Source: Billgrantia antri
GTDB taxonomy: Bacteria; Pseudomonadota; Gammaproteobacteria; Pseudomonadales; Halomonadaceae
DNA: 64,000 nt
Reading direction: 5' to 3'
Assembly (NCBI RefSeq): GCF_019430905.1
Contig: NZ_JAHYCA010000001.1
Span: forward strand, 357,095-421,094
Part shown: one piece after another, positions 27,469-38,666 of the stretch
Layout of the letters: the number at the start of each line of letters is the position of its first letter
Numbering within the stretch: position 1 is the stretch's first letter
Notes under the pieces: model-generated
The model's database searches: none
Seen by the model: the letters and a program-made list of their open reading frames with translations, nothing else
What the model was told of the DNA's origin: nothing
Position numbers and translations under genes: made by a program

Positions 27469-29517
27469 ATGGCGCATAACCTACCCCTTACCGAGCGACG
27501 CGACCGACTCAACCCTGTGGTGTTCCACGGTTCGGTCGCCGGGATCCTGGTCTTCCTCGTGCTCACCATGAGCTTTACCGAACAAGCCGGCGCCTTCTTC
27601 GACGCCGGCCTGGCCTGGGTCAGCGAGACCTTCGGCTGGTATTACATGCTGGCGGTACTGGCCTACCTCGTCTTCGTCGTCGCCATCGGCATGTCACGCT
27701 TCGGCCGGATCCGCCTGGGCCCGGATCACTCGCGGCCCGAGTTCTCGACGCTGTCGTGGGCGGCGATGCTGTTCGCCGCCGGCATCGGTATCGACCTGCT
27801 GTTCTTCAGCGTCGCCGAACCGGTGGCTCACTACTTGGCACCACCGGACCTCACCCCCGAAAGCCAGGAGGCAATGCGCTACGCCGTGGTGCAGACCTTC
27901 ATGCACTGGGGGCTGTCAGGCTGGGGGCTCTACGTGCTGATGGGCATGGCCCTGGCCTACTTCAGCTACCGCCATCGCCTGCCGCTGGCGATCCGCAGCG
28001 CGCTCTACCCGCTGCTCGGCAAGCGAATTCACGGCCCCATCGGCAATGCCGTGGACATCACCGCCGTCATTTCCACCGTGTTCGGCATCGCCACCAGCCT
28101 CGGCATCGGCGTGATGCAACTCAACTACGGTCTGAACTACATGTTCGACGTGCCCGAGAGCCTCTCGGTCCAGGTGATCCTGATCGTGCTGGTGATCGTG
28201 CTCGCCACCATCTCGGTGGTCAGTGGCGTGGAGAAGGGCATACGTCGACTGTCGGAGTTCAACATGCTGTTGGCGCTGGCCTTGCTGCTGTTCGTGCTGT
28301 TCCAGGGCCACACCCTGCGGCTGCTCGACATGGCGGTCAACAACGCCGGCGACTACTTCACGAGCTTCGTCGCCAAGAGCTTCGACACCTACGCCTTCGC
28401 CGGTGAAGGCGCCAACGAGTGGAAGATGTGGTGGACGATCTTCTTCTGGGGCTGGTGGATCGCCTGGACGCCGTTCGTCGGCCTGTTCCTGGCACGCATT
28501 TCGCGTGGGCGTACCATTCGCCAGTTCGTTGCCGGCGCGCTGTTCATCCCACTGGCCTTCATGATGGTGTGGATGTCGGTATTCGGAAACAGCGGCATCG
28601 AACTGGTCGCCAACCAGGGCGTTGCCGAACTCGGCGAGCAGGCGCTGAACACGCCGCAGACCACCATGTACACGCTGCTCGAATACTACCCCTGGGTCGG
28701 CGTCACCGCCGCCGTGGTGACCGTGCTGGGCATCGTGTTCTTCGTCACCTCGGCGGATTCCGGCGCGCTGGTGCTGGCGAACTTCACCTCGATTCTCTCC
28801 GACGTGAACCATGACGCGCCGATCAGGCTGCGCATCTTCTGGTCGGCGGTAATCGGCCTGGTCACCGTCGCTCTGCTGATGGCCGGGGGGCTCAACGCCT
28901 TGCAGAGTGCGGTGGTGATCACCGCCCTGCCCTTCTCGCTGGTGATCTTCGCCATCATGGTCGGCATGTACAAGGCGCTCAAGCTGGAAGGCAGCAAGGC
29001 CGAGGCGCGCCGCCGCATCGCCGGTACCGCCCCAGGCGGCGACTGGCGCGAGCGCCTCGATCGCGCCCTCGACGTCTCCAACCGTGCCGGCGCCGCCGCC
29101 ACCATCGAGCATGCCATTCGCCCGGCGCTGACGCAGTTCGCTCAGGAACTCGAGAGCCGTGGCCAGGAGGCCAACGTGACCGAGGAACAACTGGAGGGCG
29201 AATCGCTCCCCAGCCTGACCCTGCAGGTGGACCTGGAGAATGCGGCGAGCTTCGTCTATCAGGTATGCCCGCATCGTATGCGCACGCCGAGCTTCCTGCC
29301 GGCGGACGACGACTATTACCTGCGGCTCGACGTCTACCTCGCCGAAGGCGGCCAGGAGAAGGATCTCAACGGCTTCACCCGCGGCCAGGTGATCGCCGAC
29401 GTGCTCTCGGAATACGAGCGCCACCTGCACTTCCTGGCCCTGACCGACCAGGGCGGCAACGTGCAGGCGATGCCGGGAGCGGTAGGCGAACCGCCACTCG
29501 ACGCCAGCCCGGCCTGA
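27469..29517 (+). CDS. betT: BCCT-family choline/betaine carrier, BetT-like
   Basis: A 682-aa carrier with twelve predicted helices (about 20-500) and a cytoplasmic C-terminal domain of about 170 residues. The BCCT signature is clear: FFWGWWIAWTPFVGLFLARISRGRTIRQF, with the Trp-rich choline box, and FGIATSLGIGVMQLNYGLN. Its length and long C-terminus match E. coli BetT (677 aa), a proton-coupled choline transporter; osmosensing betaine carriers are an alternative. A BetI-like operator lies upstream. An intrinsic terminator follows at 29537-29570. Confidence 0.9.
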   Translation: MAHNLPLTERRDRLNPVVFHGSVAGILVFLVLTMSFTEQAGAFFDAGLAWVSETFGWYYMLAVLAYLVFVVAIGMSRFGRIRLGPDHSRPEFSTLSWAAMLFAAGIGIDLLFFSVAEPVAHYLAPPDLTPESQEAMRYAVVQTFMHWGLSGWGLYVLMGMALAYFSYRHRLPLAIRSALYPLLGKRIHGPIGNAVDITAVISTVFGIATSLGIGVMQLNYGLNYMFDVPESLSVQVILIVLVIVLATISVVSGVEKGIRRLSEFNMLLALALLLFVLFQGHTLRLLDMAVNNAGDYFTSFVAKSFDTYAFAGEGANEWKMWWTIFFWGWWIAWTPFVGLFLARISRGRTIRQFVAGALFIPLAFMMVWMSVFGNSGIELVANQGVAELGEQALNTPQTTMYTLLEYYPWVGVTAAVVTVLGIVFFVTSADSGALVLANFTSILSDVNHDAPIRLRIFWSAVIGLVTVALLMAGGLNALQSAVVITALPFSLVIFAIMVGMYKALKLEGSKAEARRRIAGTAPGGDWRERLDRALDVSNRAGAAATIEHAIRPALTQFAQELESRGQEANVTEEQLEGESLPSLTLQVDLENAASFVYQVCPHRMRTPSFLPADDDYYLRLDVYLAEGGQEKDLNGFTRGQVIADVLSEYERHLHFLALTDQGGNVQAMPGAVGEPPLDASPA

Positions 29518-29536
29518 TCGAGCATTCTCCCTCGCC

Positions 29537-29570
29537 ACGGCGGCATCCTTCGGGTGTCGCCGTTTTGTTT
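29537..29570 (+). terminator. intrinsic terminator of betT
   Basis: ACGGCGGCATCC (29537-29548) pairs with GGGTGTCGCCGT (29552-29563), using G-U pairs, around a TTC loop. TTTGTTT follows immediately. Confidence 0.8.
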
Positions 29571-29675
29571 GCAAGCGCAGACAGTTTACGGGCATGGCCT
29601 AGACCTTGGCCGGCTTGTGGCGCCGCAATATGCAGGAGTAACGTCATCGTTACCTTGCTTCCATTCGGTACCGCC

Positions 29676-31421
29676 ATGGCTCGCTCACGACGTTCCACCC
29701 GCTACCGGCCCCCGCTGCCCGGCAGTGCCCTGCTTGCCGCCTGGCGCCAAGGCTATGGCCTGGCCGAACTCAAGCGCGACCTGCTGGCCGGGTTGACCAT
29801 CGGCATCGTCGCGGTGCCGCTCTCCATGGCATTGGCCATCGCCACCGGCGTGCCGCCCCAGCACGGGCTATACACCGCGATGGTGGCGGGTGCCGTCATC
29901 GCGCTGACCGGCGGCTCGCGGTTCAATATCTCCGGCCCCACCGCCGCCTTCGTGGTGATCCTGTTTCCCATCGTCGCCAGTCATGGCCTCGGCGGGCTGC
30001 TGATCGCCACTCTGATGGCCGGCCTGATCCTGGTGGCGCTGGGGCTGGCCCGGCTGGGCAACCTGATCCAGTTCGTGCCCTATCCGGTGGTGCTCGGCTT
30101 CACCGCCGGCATCGCCGTGGTGATCGCCCTGTTGCAACTGCCCGACTTCCTGGGGCTCGAGAGCGTCGCGCTGGGCGACAGCACGCTGCACAACCTGGCG
30201 GCCATCGTCCGTGCCTTGCCCTCGCTGGCGCCTGCCGAGCTCGGCGTCGGGCTGCTCACGCTGGCCACGCTGATCCTGTGGCCACGCCTGAAGCTGCCGC
30301 TGCCGGCGCCGCTGGTCGGCCTGACGGTGGGCACGCTGGCAGCGCTCGCCGTGGCACCACTGGGCGTGGAGATCGAGACCATCGCCTCGCGCTTCAGTTG
30401 GGAATACCAGGGTCAGGTTGGAAGCGGCATCCCGCCCTTCGCGCCCGAGCTTTTGTTGCCCTGGCGCCTGCCGGGAGCGGACGGGGCACCGCTCAGCGTG
30501 AGTTTCGCCCTGATTCGCGAGCTGCTCGGCCCGGCGCTGGCCATCGCCATGCTGGCGGCCATCGAATCGCTGCTCTGCGCGGTGGTGGCCGACGGCCTGA
30601 CCCGCACCCGCCATGACCCCAACGCCGAGCTTATCGGCCAGGGGTTGGGCAACATGGCCGCCCCCTTCTTCGGCGGCATCACTGCCACCGCGGCGCTGGC
30701 ACGTACGGCCACCAACATCCGCAGCGGCGCAGTCTCGCCGCTGGCGGCGGTCGTGCACGCGCTGGTGGTGCTGTTGGCAGTGGTGGCGCTGGCCGGCGTG
30801 CTCGCCCTGGTGCCAATGGCAGCGCTGGCCGCGCTGCTGTTCGTCATCGCCTGGAACATGAGCGAGGCGCGCCACTTCATGCATATCCTGAAGAGCGCGC
30901 CAGGCAGCGACGTGGCGATACTGGTGATCTGTTTCCTGCTCACGGTGGTGTTCGACATGGTATTGGCAGTGGCGGTGGGCATCGGCCTCGCTGCGGCGCT
31001 GTTCATTCGCCGCATGGCCCACCTGACCCACGCCCGACGCCTCGAGCCGGGTGGTGACGATGCTAGCCACGACCTGCCGCGCCAGGTGGCGCTCTATGAC
31101 GTCAACGGCCCGCTGTTCTTCGGCGCGGCGGAGAAGGCCGTTTCCTCGCTGAGAGTGGTCGATCCCGAGGTCCGCGTGGTGATGCTCGACATGCGCGACG
31201 TACCGAGCCTGGACGCAACGGCCATCGTTGCCCTGCAGTCGCTGGTCGAGGAGCTGGGCACGCGCCAGGTGGGGCTGATTTTCGTCGGCATGCCGCCGCG
31301 CATGGTACTCAAGCTCAAGCGTGCCGGTGTCAAACGCCAGGCCGGCCGGCTAGCCGCCGTACGTCAGCCGGCTCAGGCCCGGCGGCTGGCACAGCGTTGG
31401 CTGGCCGCAGCGACTACCTGA
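29676..31421 (+). CDS. SulP-family anion permease with STAS domain
   Basis: A 581-aa SulP transporter. The membrane domain (about residues 20-440) begins with RDLLAGLTIGIVAVPLSMALAIATGVPPQHGLYTA and contains the SulP stretch GGSRFNISGPTAAFVVIL. A C-terminal STAS domain (about 465-560) includes VVMLDMRDVPSLDATAIVALQSLV. The substrate may be sulfate, bicarbonate or a dicarboxylate as for DauA. The start is uncertain: ATG 29676 lacks a good ribosome binding site, while AGGAG at 29634-29638 points to an upstream start such as TTG 29655. Confidence 0.85.
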   Translation: MARSRRSTRYRPPLPGSALLAAWRQGYGLAELKRDLLAGLTIGIVAVPLSMALAIATGVPPQHGLYTAMVAGAVIALTGGSRFNISGPTAAFVVILFPIVASHGLGGLLIATLMAGLILVALGLARLGNLIQFVPYPVVLGFTAGIAVVIALLQLPDFLGLESVALGDSTLHNLAAIVRALPSLAPAELGVGLLTLATLILWPRLKLPLPAPLVGLTVGTLAALAVAPLGVEIETIASRFSWEYQGQVGSGIPPFAPELLLPWRLPGADGAPLSVSFALIRELLGPALAIAMLAAIESLLCAVVADGLTRTRHDPNAELIGQGLGNMAAPFFGGITATAALARTATNIRSGAVSPLAAVVHALVVLLAVVALAGVLALVPMAALAALLFVIAWNMSEARHFMHILKSAPGSDVAILVICFLLTVVFDMVLAVAVGIGLAAALFIRRMAHLTHARRLEPGGDDASHDLPRQVALYDVNGPLFFGAAEKAVSSLRVVDPEVRVVMLDMRDVPSLDATAIVALQSLVEELGTRQVGLIFVGMPPRMVLKLKRAGVKRQAGRLAAVRQPAQARRLAQRWLAAATT

Positions 31422-31428
31422 TGCCGAG

Positions 31429-31848
31429 CTACTCGCCCTGAAGCGTGGCGATCAACCGCCGCGACCCGCCATGTTCGCGATGCTCGCCGAGCCAGATACC
31501 CTGCCAGGTACCCAGCGCCAGGCGACCGTTGCGCACCGCCAGGGTAAGCTGGGTGCCAAGCAGGCTGGCGCAGACGTGCGCCGGCATGTCGTCGGGCCCC
31601 TCCAGGGTGTGGCGAAAATAGGGCAGGTCCCCCGGGATGCGCTCGCGCAGAAAGGCGTCGAGGTCGTGGCGCACATCCGGGTCGGCGTTCTCGTTGAGGG
31701 TCAGCGAGGCCGAGGTATGCAGCAGCTGCAGGTGTAGCAGGCCGACCTCTACCTCACGCAACTTATCCAGCGCTCCAGCGATCTCGTCGGTGATCAGATG
31801 AAAGCCGCGCGAACGCGGCGCCAGGCGCAGTTCCTGCTGATGCCACAT
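31429..31848 (-). CDS. yjbQ: YjbQ/UPF0047 family protein
   Basis: A 139-aa protein of the YjbQ (UPF0047) family. Family marks are [27 protein letters not shown] (about 37-63) and [23 protein letters not shown] near the end, with His and Glu residues placed for a metal site. E. coli YjbQ has weak thiamine-phosphate synthase activity; the physiological role is not settled. It is convergent with the SulP gene, with 7 bp between them. GGGAAAA precedes the start. Confidence 0.88.
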   Translation of the reverse strand: MWHQQELRLAPRSRGFHLITDEIAGALDKLREVEVGLLHLQLLHTSASLTLNENADPDVRHDLDAFLRERIPGDLPYFRHTLEGPDDMPAHVCASLLGTQLTLAVRNGRLALGTWQGIWLGEHREHGGSRRLIATLQGE

Positions 31849-31932
31849 GGCGTTTTCCCTCGTCGTGCAGACAACGGTTCAGTATAAGCGACCATGCTAG
31901 TGGTTCAGCCGGCCCCGTCCCAAGTCGGACAT

Positions 31933-31957
31933 AAAAAAAGCGCGACCTGGGTCGCGC
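31933..31957 (-). terminator. intrinsic terminator of adhP
   Basis: GCGCGAC (31940-31946) pairs with GTCGCGC (31951-31957) around CTGG. On the minus strand seven T follow (31939-31933). It ends transcripts from adhP before yjbQ. Confidence 0.88.
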
Positions 31958-31997
31958 CTGAAAGCCGCCAGCGATTGACGACGAGAGAGCATTCGTT

Positions 31998-33026
31998 TCA
32001 GCCGGCCAGGTCGAGCACCACCCGGCCTTCGATCTTGCCTTCGTGAAGACGCTGGAAGACGTCGTTGATGTTCTCCAGACGGTCGGTGCTTACCGTGGCC
32101 TTGACCTTGCCTTCACCGGCGAAGTCCAGCGACTCCTGCAGGTCCTGGCGGGTACCGACGATGGAGCCACGCACGGTGATACCGTTGAGCACGGTCTCGA
32201 AGATAGGCAATGGAAAATTACCGGGGGGCAGGCCGTTGAGCGAAATGGTGCCGCCACGGCGCACCATCCCCTGGGCCTGCTCGAAGGCCTTGGGAGACAC
32301 CGCCGTGACCAGCACGCCGTGGGCACCGCCAATGGCTTGCTTGAGATAGGCCACCGGGTCGGTCTTGGCCGCATTGACCGTGACGCTAGCCCCCAGTCGT
32401 TCGGCCAGCGCCAGCTTGGCATCGTCGATATCGACGGCGGCGACGTTGAGGCCCATGGCCTTGGCGTACTGCACCGCCATATGTCCGAGACCACCGATGC
32501 CCGAGATCACCACCCACTGGCCAGGCCGGGTATCGGTGACCTTGAGCCCCTTGTAGACGGTAACGCCCGCACACAGCACCGGAGCGATCTCGACGAAGCC
32601 CACGTTATCTGGCAGATGGCCGGCGTAGTCTGCCACTGCCAGGGTGTAGTCGGCGAAGCCGCCGTTGACTGAGTAGCCGGTGTTCTGCTGCGATTCGCAC
32701 AGGGTCTCCCAGCCTCCCAGGCAGTGCTCGCAGTGGCCACAGGCGGAGTGCAACCAGGGCACACCAATACGATCACCTTCCTTGACGTGTTTGACGCCGG
32801 CACCGACGGCGGCCACATGGCCCACGCCCTCGTGGCCGGGGATGAAAGGCGGGCTGGGCTTGACCGGCCAGTCACCGTGGGCGGCGTGCAGGTCGGTATG
32901 GCACACCCCCGAAGCGGCGATCTTGACCAGCACCTCGCCGGGACCGGGCCGCGGCACCTCGACCTCCTCGATGGCAAGCGGCTCACCGAACTTGCGTACC
33001 ACGGCGGCTTTCATCGTCTTGTCCAT
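31998..33026 (-). CDS. adhP: zinc alcohol dehydrogenase AdhP
   Basis: A 342-aa medium-chain, zinc- and NAD-dependent alcohol dehydrogenase. The catalytic zinc region is [14 protein letters not shown] and GHEGVG; the structural zinc site is the cysteine cluster [15 protein letters not shown]. The NAD fold shows [19 protein letters not shown]. It corresponds to AdhP (propanol-preferring, acting on ethanol and acetaldehyde). It lies downstream of the aldehyde dehydrogenase but a terminator at 33137-33165 separates them. Confidence 0.92.
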   Translation of the reverse strand: MDKTMKAAVVRKFGEPLAIEEVEVPRPGPGEVLVKIAASGVCHTDLHAAHGDWPVKPSPPFIPGHEGVGHVAAVGAGVKHVKEGDRIGVPWLHSACGHCEHCLGGWETLCESQQNTGYSVNGGFADYTLAVADYAGHLPDNVGFVEIAPVLCAGVTVYKGLKVTDTRPGQWVVISGIGGLGHMAVQYAKAMGLNVAAVDIDDAKLALAERLGASVTVNAAKTDPVAYLKQAIGGAHGVLVTAVSPKAFEQAQGMVRRGGTISLNGLPPGNFPLPIFETVLNGITVRGSIVGTRQDLQESLDFAGEGKVKATVSTDRLENINDVFQRLHEGKIEGRVVLDLAG

Positions 33027-33136
33027 TGCCTTGCTCTCCTTATCTATCCTGTCGTGCCAGGCGGCAGGCTGCCGACCGACGGAATCAATGTAATCGCCAG
33101 GGCCTGGAGTGGTTGGCCACTCTCTAGAAAGGGGAC

Positions 33137-33165
33137 AGAAAGCCGCCCGACAGGGGCCGGGCGGC
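33137..33165 (-). terminator. terminator of exaC
   Basis: GCCGCCCG (33142-33149) pairs with CGGGCGGC (33158-33165) around an eight-base loop. On the minus strand it is followed by TTTCTGT. It lies between exaC and adhP. Confidence 0.6.
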
Positions 33166-33189
33166 AGGGGTGGTTCAGAACAGGCTGGC

Positions 33190-34710
<1,521 letters not shown>

Positions 34711-34978
34711 GATGGATGCTCCTGGGTTGCGTTGTCGTTGCTCTGTGGTGGCAGAAGGCAGCGCTGGCTGACAACTGCGCGATCACCGAATGCTTTTTCC
34801 TGCCTGGTGTCCCCCTGCTTTGCTGATCCGGTGCGCCAGTGGTTCCCGTTGGCGTAACCGACCTCAGTTCGCAGTGTAGATAACCTTGGGGGGTGTGCCT
34901 TATCCTTCGTTGGGGGTGTTGAAGAGGGTCTTTGGTCGTAGTCTGCCAGGCCCGCATGGAGCCCGGCAGGCTCATGGG

Positions 34979-36748
34979 TCACTGCGCGCCGTTTTCGCTA
35001 GGCAGTTTGAAGGTCCACAACATGCCGCCCTGGTTGAAGTCCTTGACCACCTTGGCGACTTCGCCGCCCCACAGCGGCACCGCCCCGCCCCAGCCCGAGG
35101 CAACGGAGACGTACTGCTCGCCGTCCATCTCCCAGGTAATCGGCGTGCCGACCACGCCCGAGCCGGTGTTGAAGCGATACAGCTCCTCGCCGGTGCGGGC
35201 GTCGAACGCCTTCAGGTAGCCCTCGGGCGTGCCGGTGAAGACCAGGTTGCCGGCGGTCGTCATCACCCCGCCCCACAGCGGTGCGCGGTTTTCGTGGCGC
35301 CAGACCTCCTCGCCGGTGCTCGGATCGATCGCCCGCAGTACCCCGATGAACTCCTCGTTGGCCGGCTTGATGGTGAAACCGGCGCCGAGGTAGGCCGCGC
35401 CCCGCTTGTAGGAGACCGGCTCGTTCCAGATATCCATGGACCACTCGTTGGAGGGCACGTAGAATAGACCGGTAGTCTGGTTGTAGGCCATCGGCATCCA
35501 GTTCTTGCCACCGAGGAAGGCCGGGCGCGCCAGCACCGGCTCGCCCTTATCCTCCTCGGTAGCGGCAGGATCGCCCGGACGCCCGCCTTCGGTATAGATC
35601 GGCCGACCGTTCTCGTCGAGCCCCTCGGCCCAGGTGATCTCGTCGACGAAGGGGAAGCCGCGGATGAAGCTGCCGTCGGTGCGATCGAGCACATAGAAGA
35701 AGCCGTTGCGGTCAGCGGTTGCTGCCGCCCTGACCAGCTCGCCGTTCTGCTCGTAATCGAACGAAATCAGTTCGTTGACCCCATCGTAATCCCAGCCATC
35801 GTTGGGGGTGGTCTGGAAATGCCACTTGATGCTGCCGTCGTTGGGATCGATCGCCAGGCGCGACGAGGAGAACAGGTTGTCGCCGGGGCGCAGGTGAGAG
35901 TTCCAGGGCGCCGGGTTGCCGGTGCCGAAGAACAGCGTATCGGTATCAGGGTCATAGGTGCCTCCCAACCAGGTGGCGGCCCCGCCGGTCTCCCACATGT
36001 CCCCGGGCCAGGTAAGCCCCGCCTCGCCCCCCGAGATACCGTTCTCGACGGCTTCGCCGTCCTGGTAGACGTAGCCCATATGGCCTTCGACGGTGGGCCG
36101 CGTCCACAGCAGGTCGCCGGTTCGGGGGTCGTAGGCTTCGACCTTGCCGACGATGCCGAACTCGCCACCGGAAACGCCGGTGATCAGCTTGCCGTTGACG
36201 ATGATCGGCGCCGCGGTGATCGAGTAGCCTTCCTGGTAGTCGGCGACCTGCTTGACCCATACGACCTTGCCGGTGTCCTTGTTCAGGGCGACGAGCTTGG
36301 CGTCCAGAGTGCCGAAGATGAACAGGTCGTCGTACAGCGCACCGCCGCGGTTCACCACATCGCAGCAAGGCATGATGCCGTCGGGCAGGCGCGCGTCGTA
36401 CTGCCAGATTTCCTCGCCGGTACGGGCATCGATCGCATAGGCGCGCGAATAGGAGGCCGTGACGTACATGACCCCATCCTTGATCATCGGCTGGGACTCC
36501 TGACCGCGCATCTTCTCGCTGCCGAACGAGAACGCCCATACCGGCTGCAGCGATTGGACATTGTCAGCATTGAGCTGGTCGAGGCTGCTGTAACGCTGGC
36601 CTTGAAGGCCCATGCCATAGGTCACCACGTCGTCGACGGTGGCATGGTCGTTGAGGATGTCCTGGTCGGTTACCGCCTGGGCGCCGAGAGAGACTGCCAT
36701 GGCCAGGGTGCCAAGGGTAAATCGTGTGCTGATCGAGCGATATGTCAT
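34979..36748 (-). CDS. exaA: PQQ alcohol dehydrogenase with lanthanide (DYD) motif
   Basis: A 589-aa periplasmic quinoprotein of the methanol/ethanol dehydrogenase family, with a signal peptide (about residues 1-25) and an eight-bladed propeller. The vicinal disulfide near PQQ is C128-C129. The catalytic base is D320, within D320-Y321-D322 (35783-35791). The second Asp, two residues after the base, is the mark of lanthanide-dependent enzymes (XoxF, ExaF, PedH); calcium enzymes have Ala or Ser there. It should oxidise ethanol or other alcohols and pass electrons to the cytochrome PedF. It is upstream of exaC and has a CCWWGGTASTA element in its promoter region. PedH-type is the better functional name. 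Confidence 0.9.
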   Translation of the reverse strand: MTYRSISTRFTLGTLAMAVSLGAQAVTDQDILNDHATVDDVVTYGMGLQGQRYSSLDQLNADNVQSLQPVWAFSFGSEKMRGQESQPMIKDGVMYVTASYSRAYAIDARTGEEIWQYDARLPDGIMPCCDVVNRGGALYDDLFIFGTLDAKLVALNKDTGKVVWVKQVADYQEGYSITAAPIIVNGKLITGVSGGEFGIVGKVEAYDPRTGDLLWTRPTVEGHMGYVYQDGEAVENGISGGEAGLTWPGDMWETGGAATWLGGTYDPDTDTLFFGTGNPAPWNSHLRPGDNLFSSSRLAIDPNDGSIKWHFQTTPNDGWDYDGVNELISFDYEQNGELVRAAATADRNGFFYVLDRTDGSFIRGFPFVDEITWAEGLDENGRPIYTEGGRPGDPAATEEDKGEPVLARPAFLGGKNWMPMAYNQTTGLFYVPSNEWSMDIWNEPVSYKRGAAYLGAGFTIKPANEEFIGVLRAIDPSTGEEVWRHENRAPLWGGVMTTAGNLVFTGTPEGYLKAFDARTGEELYRFNTGSGVVGTPITWEMDGEQYVSVASGWGGAVPLWGGEVAKVVKDFNQGGMLWTFKLPSENGAQ

Positions 36749-36873
36749 GGTTGTATTCTCGCTTCTCTTGTCATGCGTTTTTGCCGAAGGCCGTAAGGCC
36801 TTTCCAACCCTTTCGTCATTCTTGGCGGGCGTTGAACGATCAACAATGAACCTCTTGGACGACTTCCTTCGTC

Positions 36874-36884
36874 CCTTGGTAGTA
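36874..36884. promoter_or_regulatory. CCWWGGTASTA element before exaA
   Basis: CCTTGGTAGTA, about 126 bp before the exaA start. The same 11-mer or a one- or two-base variant is found before pedF (40206), at the FIST gene (56361) and at the divergent ABC/CxxxCW region (51120). It is a candidate site for the LuxR-type regulator ErbR. Confidence 0.5.
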
Positions 36885-36899
36885 AGACCTGCGCTTACG

Positions 36900-36923
36900 A
36901 AAAAACCGCAGCCATGCTGCGGT
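36900..36923 (-). terminator. intrinsic terminator after the metallohydrolase gene
   Basis: ACCGCAGC (36905-36912) pairs with GCTGCGGT (36916-36923) around CAT. On the minus strand six T (36905-36900) overlap and follow the stem. It isolates exaA from the accessory operon upstream. Confidence 0.88.
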
Positions 36924-36953
36924 CGTCACGTCATTAGAGAACCATGTCGGGAC

Positions 36954-37898
36954 TCATTCGAGGAGCATGAGAGCGGCCTTCTCGTAAGCTGGATAGAGGT
37001 GCGTCACCGTTCTGGTCAGCTCGTAGCGACTCCCTTCCAGCGCATCGAACCGAGATGGTATGTCCATTGCAGTGACTTCCGTCATACTCCATCCCTCGGA
37101 CGCCGCACGGGTCAATGCTTCGTCCAGCCAGGCGAGATAATCACGCGTCTGCTGCAGCGCCATATTGCCCATGCTGGGCGCGCCGTGACCTGGCACCAGC
37201 CAGCGGAAAGGCAGCGCTTCCAGCAGCTCGAGATCCTCTATCCAGGTTGTCAGACCGGGGCTCTGCGGTGTAGTCAATGCTCGGTCATGAAATACGAGAT
37301 CGGCGGCAAAAAGAACCTTGCTCTCCTCATCGAAGACCACCAGGTCGGAGCCAGTATGGCCGGTAAATTCGAGCAGATGCAGGCGACGGTTTCCCACTTC
37401 CCACTCGCCGGGGTGCAGGGTCTTTTCCGGCATGATGATCTCGGTGCCGCGCATCCAGTCACCGACGAGGCGATACATGTTGTCGGCGAACGCCTCACCG
37501 TCCCGTCGCAGCAATTCTTTAGCCGTATCGAGCATGTAAAGGGTATCGGGATCAAAGGCCTGGTTGCCGAAGACATGATCGGGATGGTGGTGAGTCAGCA
37601 GGACATGAGTGATGGGTTCATGCGTAGTACCCTCGATCAGACGTTTTAGCGCTTCGCCGTAGCGTCTCGAGGGCCCCGTGTCGATGACCACTACCCCGGC
37701 CCCGGTCTCGAGAAAGGCGGTATTGACGATGTTGCCCCCGTTCTCGCGCGAGAAGTTCTCCGTGCTGCCCTCCACGACCCATACGCCTGGCTCGATCTCC
37801 ATGGCTTCCAGGGCATAGTCCGTCCCAGCCTGTGCCGTGGCACACGCCAGGCCAACAAGTATCGGAGCCATGAGCCGCGATAAGAAATGTCGCATCAT
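36954..37898 (-). CDS. quinoprotein relay zinc metallohydrolase
   Basis: A 314-aa exported metallo-beta-lactamase-fold protein with a signal peptide (about 1-24). The zinc motif THHHPDH is followed by FTGHTGSD and a final PGHG. It fits the SoxH-related "quinoprotein relay system zinc metallohydrolase 1" group found with PQQ dehydrogenases; the biochemical role is unknown. The start at 37898 overlaps the stop of the SoxYZ-like gene (ATGA), so it is translationally coupled. A G-rich GGGGGAGACAGG precedes the start. It is the last gene before the terminator at 36900-36923. Confidence 0.85.
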   Translation of the reverse strand: MMRHFLSRLMAPILVGLACATAQAGTDYALEAMEIEPGVWVVEGSTENFSRENGGNIVNTAFLETGAGVVVIDTGPSRRYGEALKRLIEGTTHEPITHVLLTHHHPDHVFGNQAFDPDTLYMLDTAKELLRRDGEAFADNMYRLVGDWMRGTEIIMPEKTLHPGEWEVGNRRLHLLEFTGHTGSDLVVFDEESKVLFAADLVFHDRALTTPQSPGLTTWIEDLELLEALPFRWLVPGHGAPSMGNMALQQTRDYLAWLDEALTRAASEGWSMTEVTAMDIPSRFDALEGSRYELTRTVTHLYPAYEKAALMLLE

Positions 37899-38665
37899 CC
37901 TGTCTCCCCCTCGAGGCGTCGTTCGAAGACGTTGCCGTGGTTGTCGCGCATCCACAGCCGGGGGGCAGCCAGCGGATGCGGCAACTCGAAGACAAACATC
38001 GGGTTTTCGGCGGCGGACTCGGACAGCATCAGTCGCAGAAGGAGTTCGTCTTCTCCCCCATCGCGCAGCTCCACTTGCTCGATGAAGAAGGCCGGGATGT
38101 TATCGACCATGCCGGAATCCATGGGATGCATGACGCTGGTCTTGTAGCGAAGATGATCGCCACGCGAAAAAGCACGGCCGCGGATCGTGCCAAAGCTGCG
38201 CTCCCAGTCGGGGTTGGCTGCCGTCAGGCTGGGTGCCGTACAGCCGCCTCCCGCGGCATCCACATGGGCGCTGGCGACGTGCCAGATGCCCTCGTCGTCC
38301 TGCACGGCGGCTCGCACCGTCGTCGCCTGCTGGACCCGGAAGTTCAACGCAATGAGCCGGAGCGGAGTGACACCGGGCTCGTAGGTGAACAAATGCGGTA
38401 CCGGATTGAGATCGACCCAGGCGATGATCCGCTGCGGCCGGTGGGGAAAGTTCGCCAGGTCCAGCGTGAGCGGAACCTGCGCGGAGTCCTCGGCGAAAGC
38501 GGGCACCTGAAGATCGATGCGTGCGTCGTGACGCACCTGGACATCGGCACCCAGGTAGCGCTCGAGATTGTACTCCCACATGGGAGAGCCGAAGGGGTCG
38601 GCCGGCACCCCGGCGTGGGCCTGGAGGCCTGCCCACAGCAACACCAGCAGCCACCAACGACTCAT
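37895..38665 (-). CDS. quinoprotein-associated SoxYZ-like carrier
   Basis: A 256-aa exported protein with a signal peptide (about 1-18, ending AHAG). The N-terminal half resembles SoxY, with GGGCTAP carrying the carrier cysteine at about residue 142, and the C-terminal half resembles SoxZ, with VKHPMDSG-like KTSVMHPMDSG. It belongs to the fused SoxYZ-like proteins found with quinoprotein dehydrogenases. Its cargo is unknown. It starts 1 bp after the stop of the XoxJ-like gene and overlaps the metallohydrolase gene. Confidence 0.82.
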   Translation of the reverse strand: MSRWWLLVLLWAGLQAHAGVPADPFGSPMWEYNLERYLGADVQVRHDARIDLQVPAFAEDSAQVPLTLDLANFPHRPQRIIAWVDLNPVPHLFTYEPGVTPLRLIALNFRVQQATTVRAAVQDDEGIWHVASAHVDAAGGGCTAPSLTAANPDWERSFGTIRGRAFSRGDHLRYKTSVMHPMDSGMVDNIPAFFIEQVELRDGGEDELLLRLMLSESAAENPMFVFELPHPLAAPRLWMRDNHGNVFERRLEGETG

Positions 38666-38666
38666 G

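Noticed and set aside
27916..29595. Long open frame on the minus strand opposite betT
   Set aside because: High GC content with a third-position bias leaves antisense frames open. The translation has no recognisable domain and the plus-strand gene is certain. Similar antisense frames opposite exaA, pqqBC, the kinases and the first two genes were rejected for the same reason.
34711..34978. A small gene between exaA and exaC
   Set aside because: Short frames exist but none has both a ribosome site and a recognisable product. The stretch looks like leader and control sequence.
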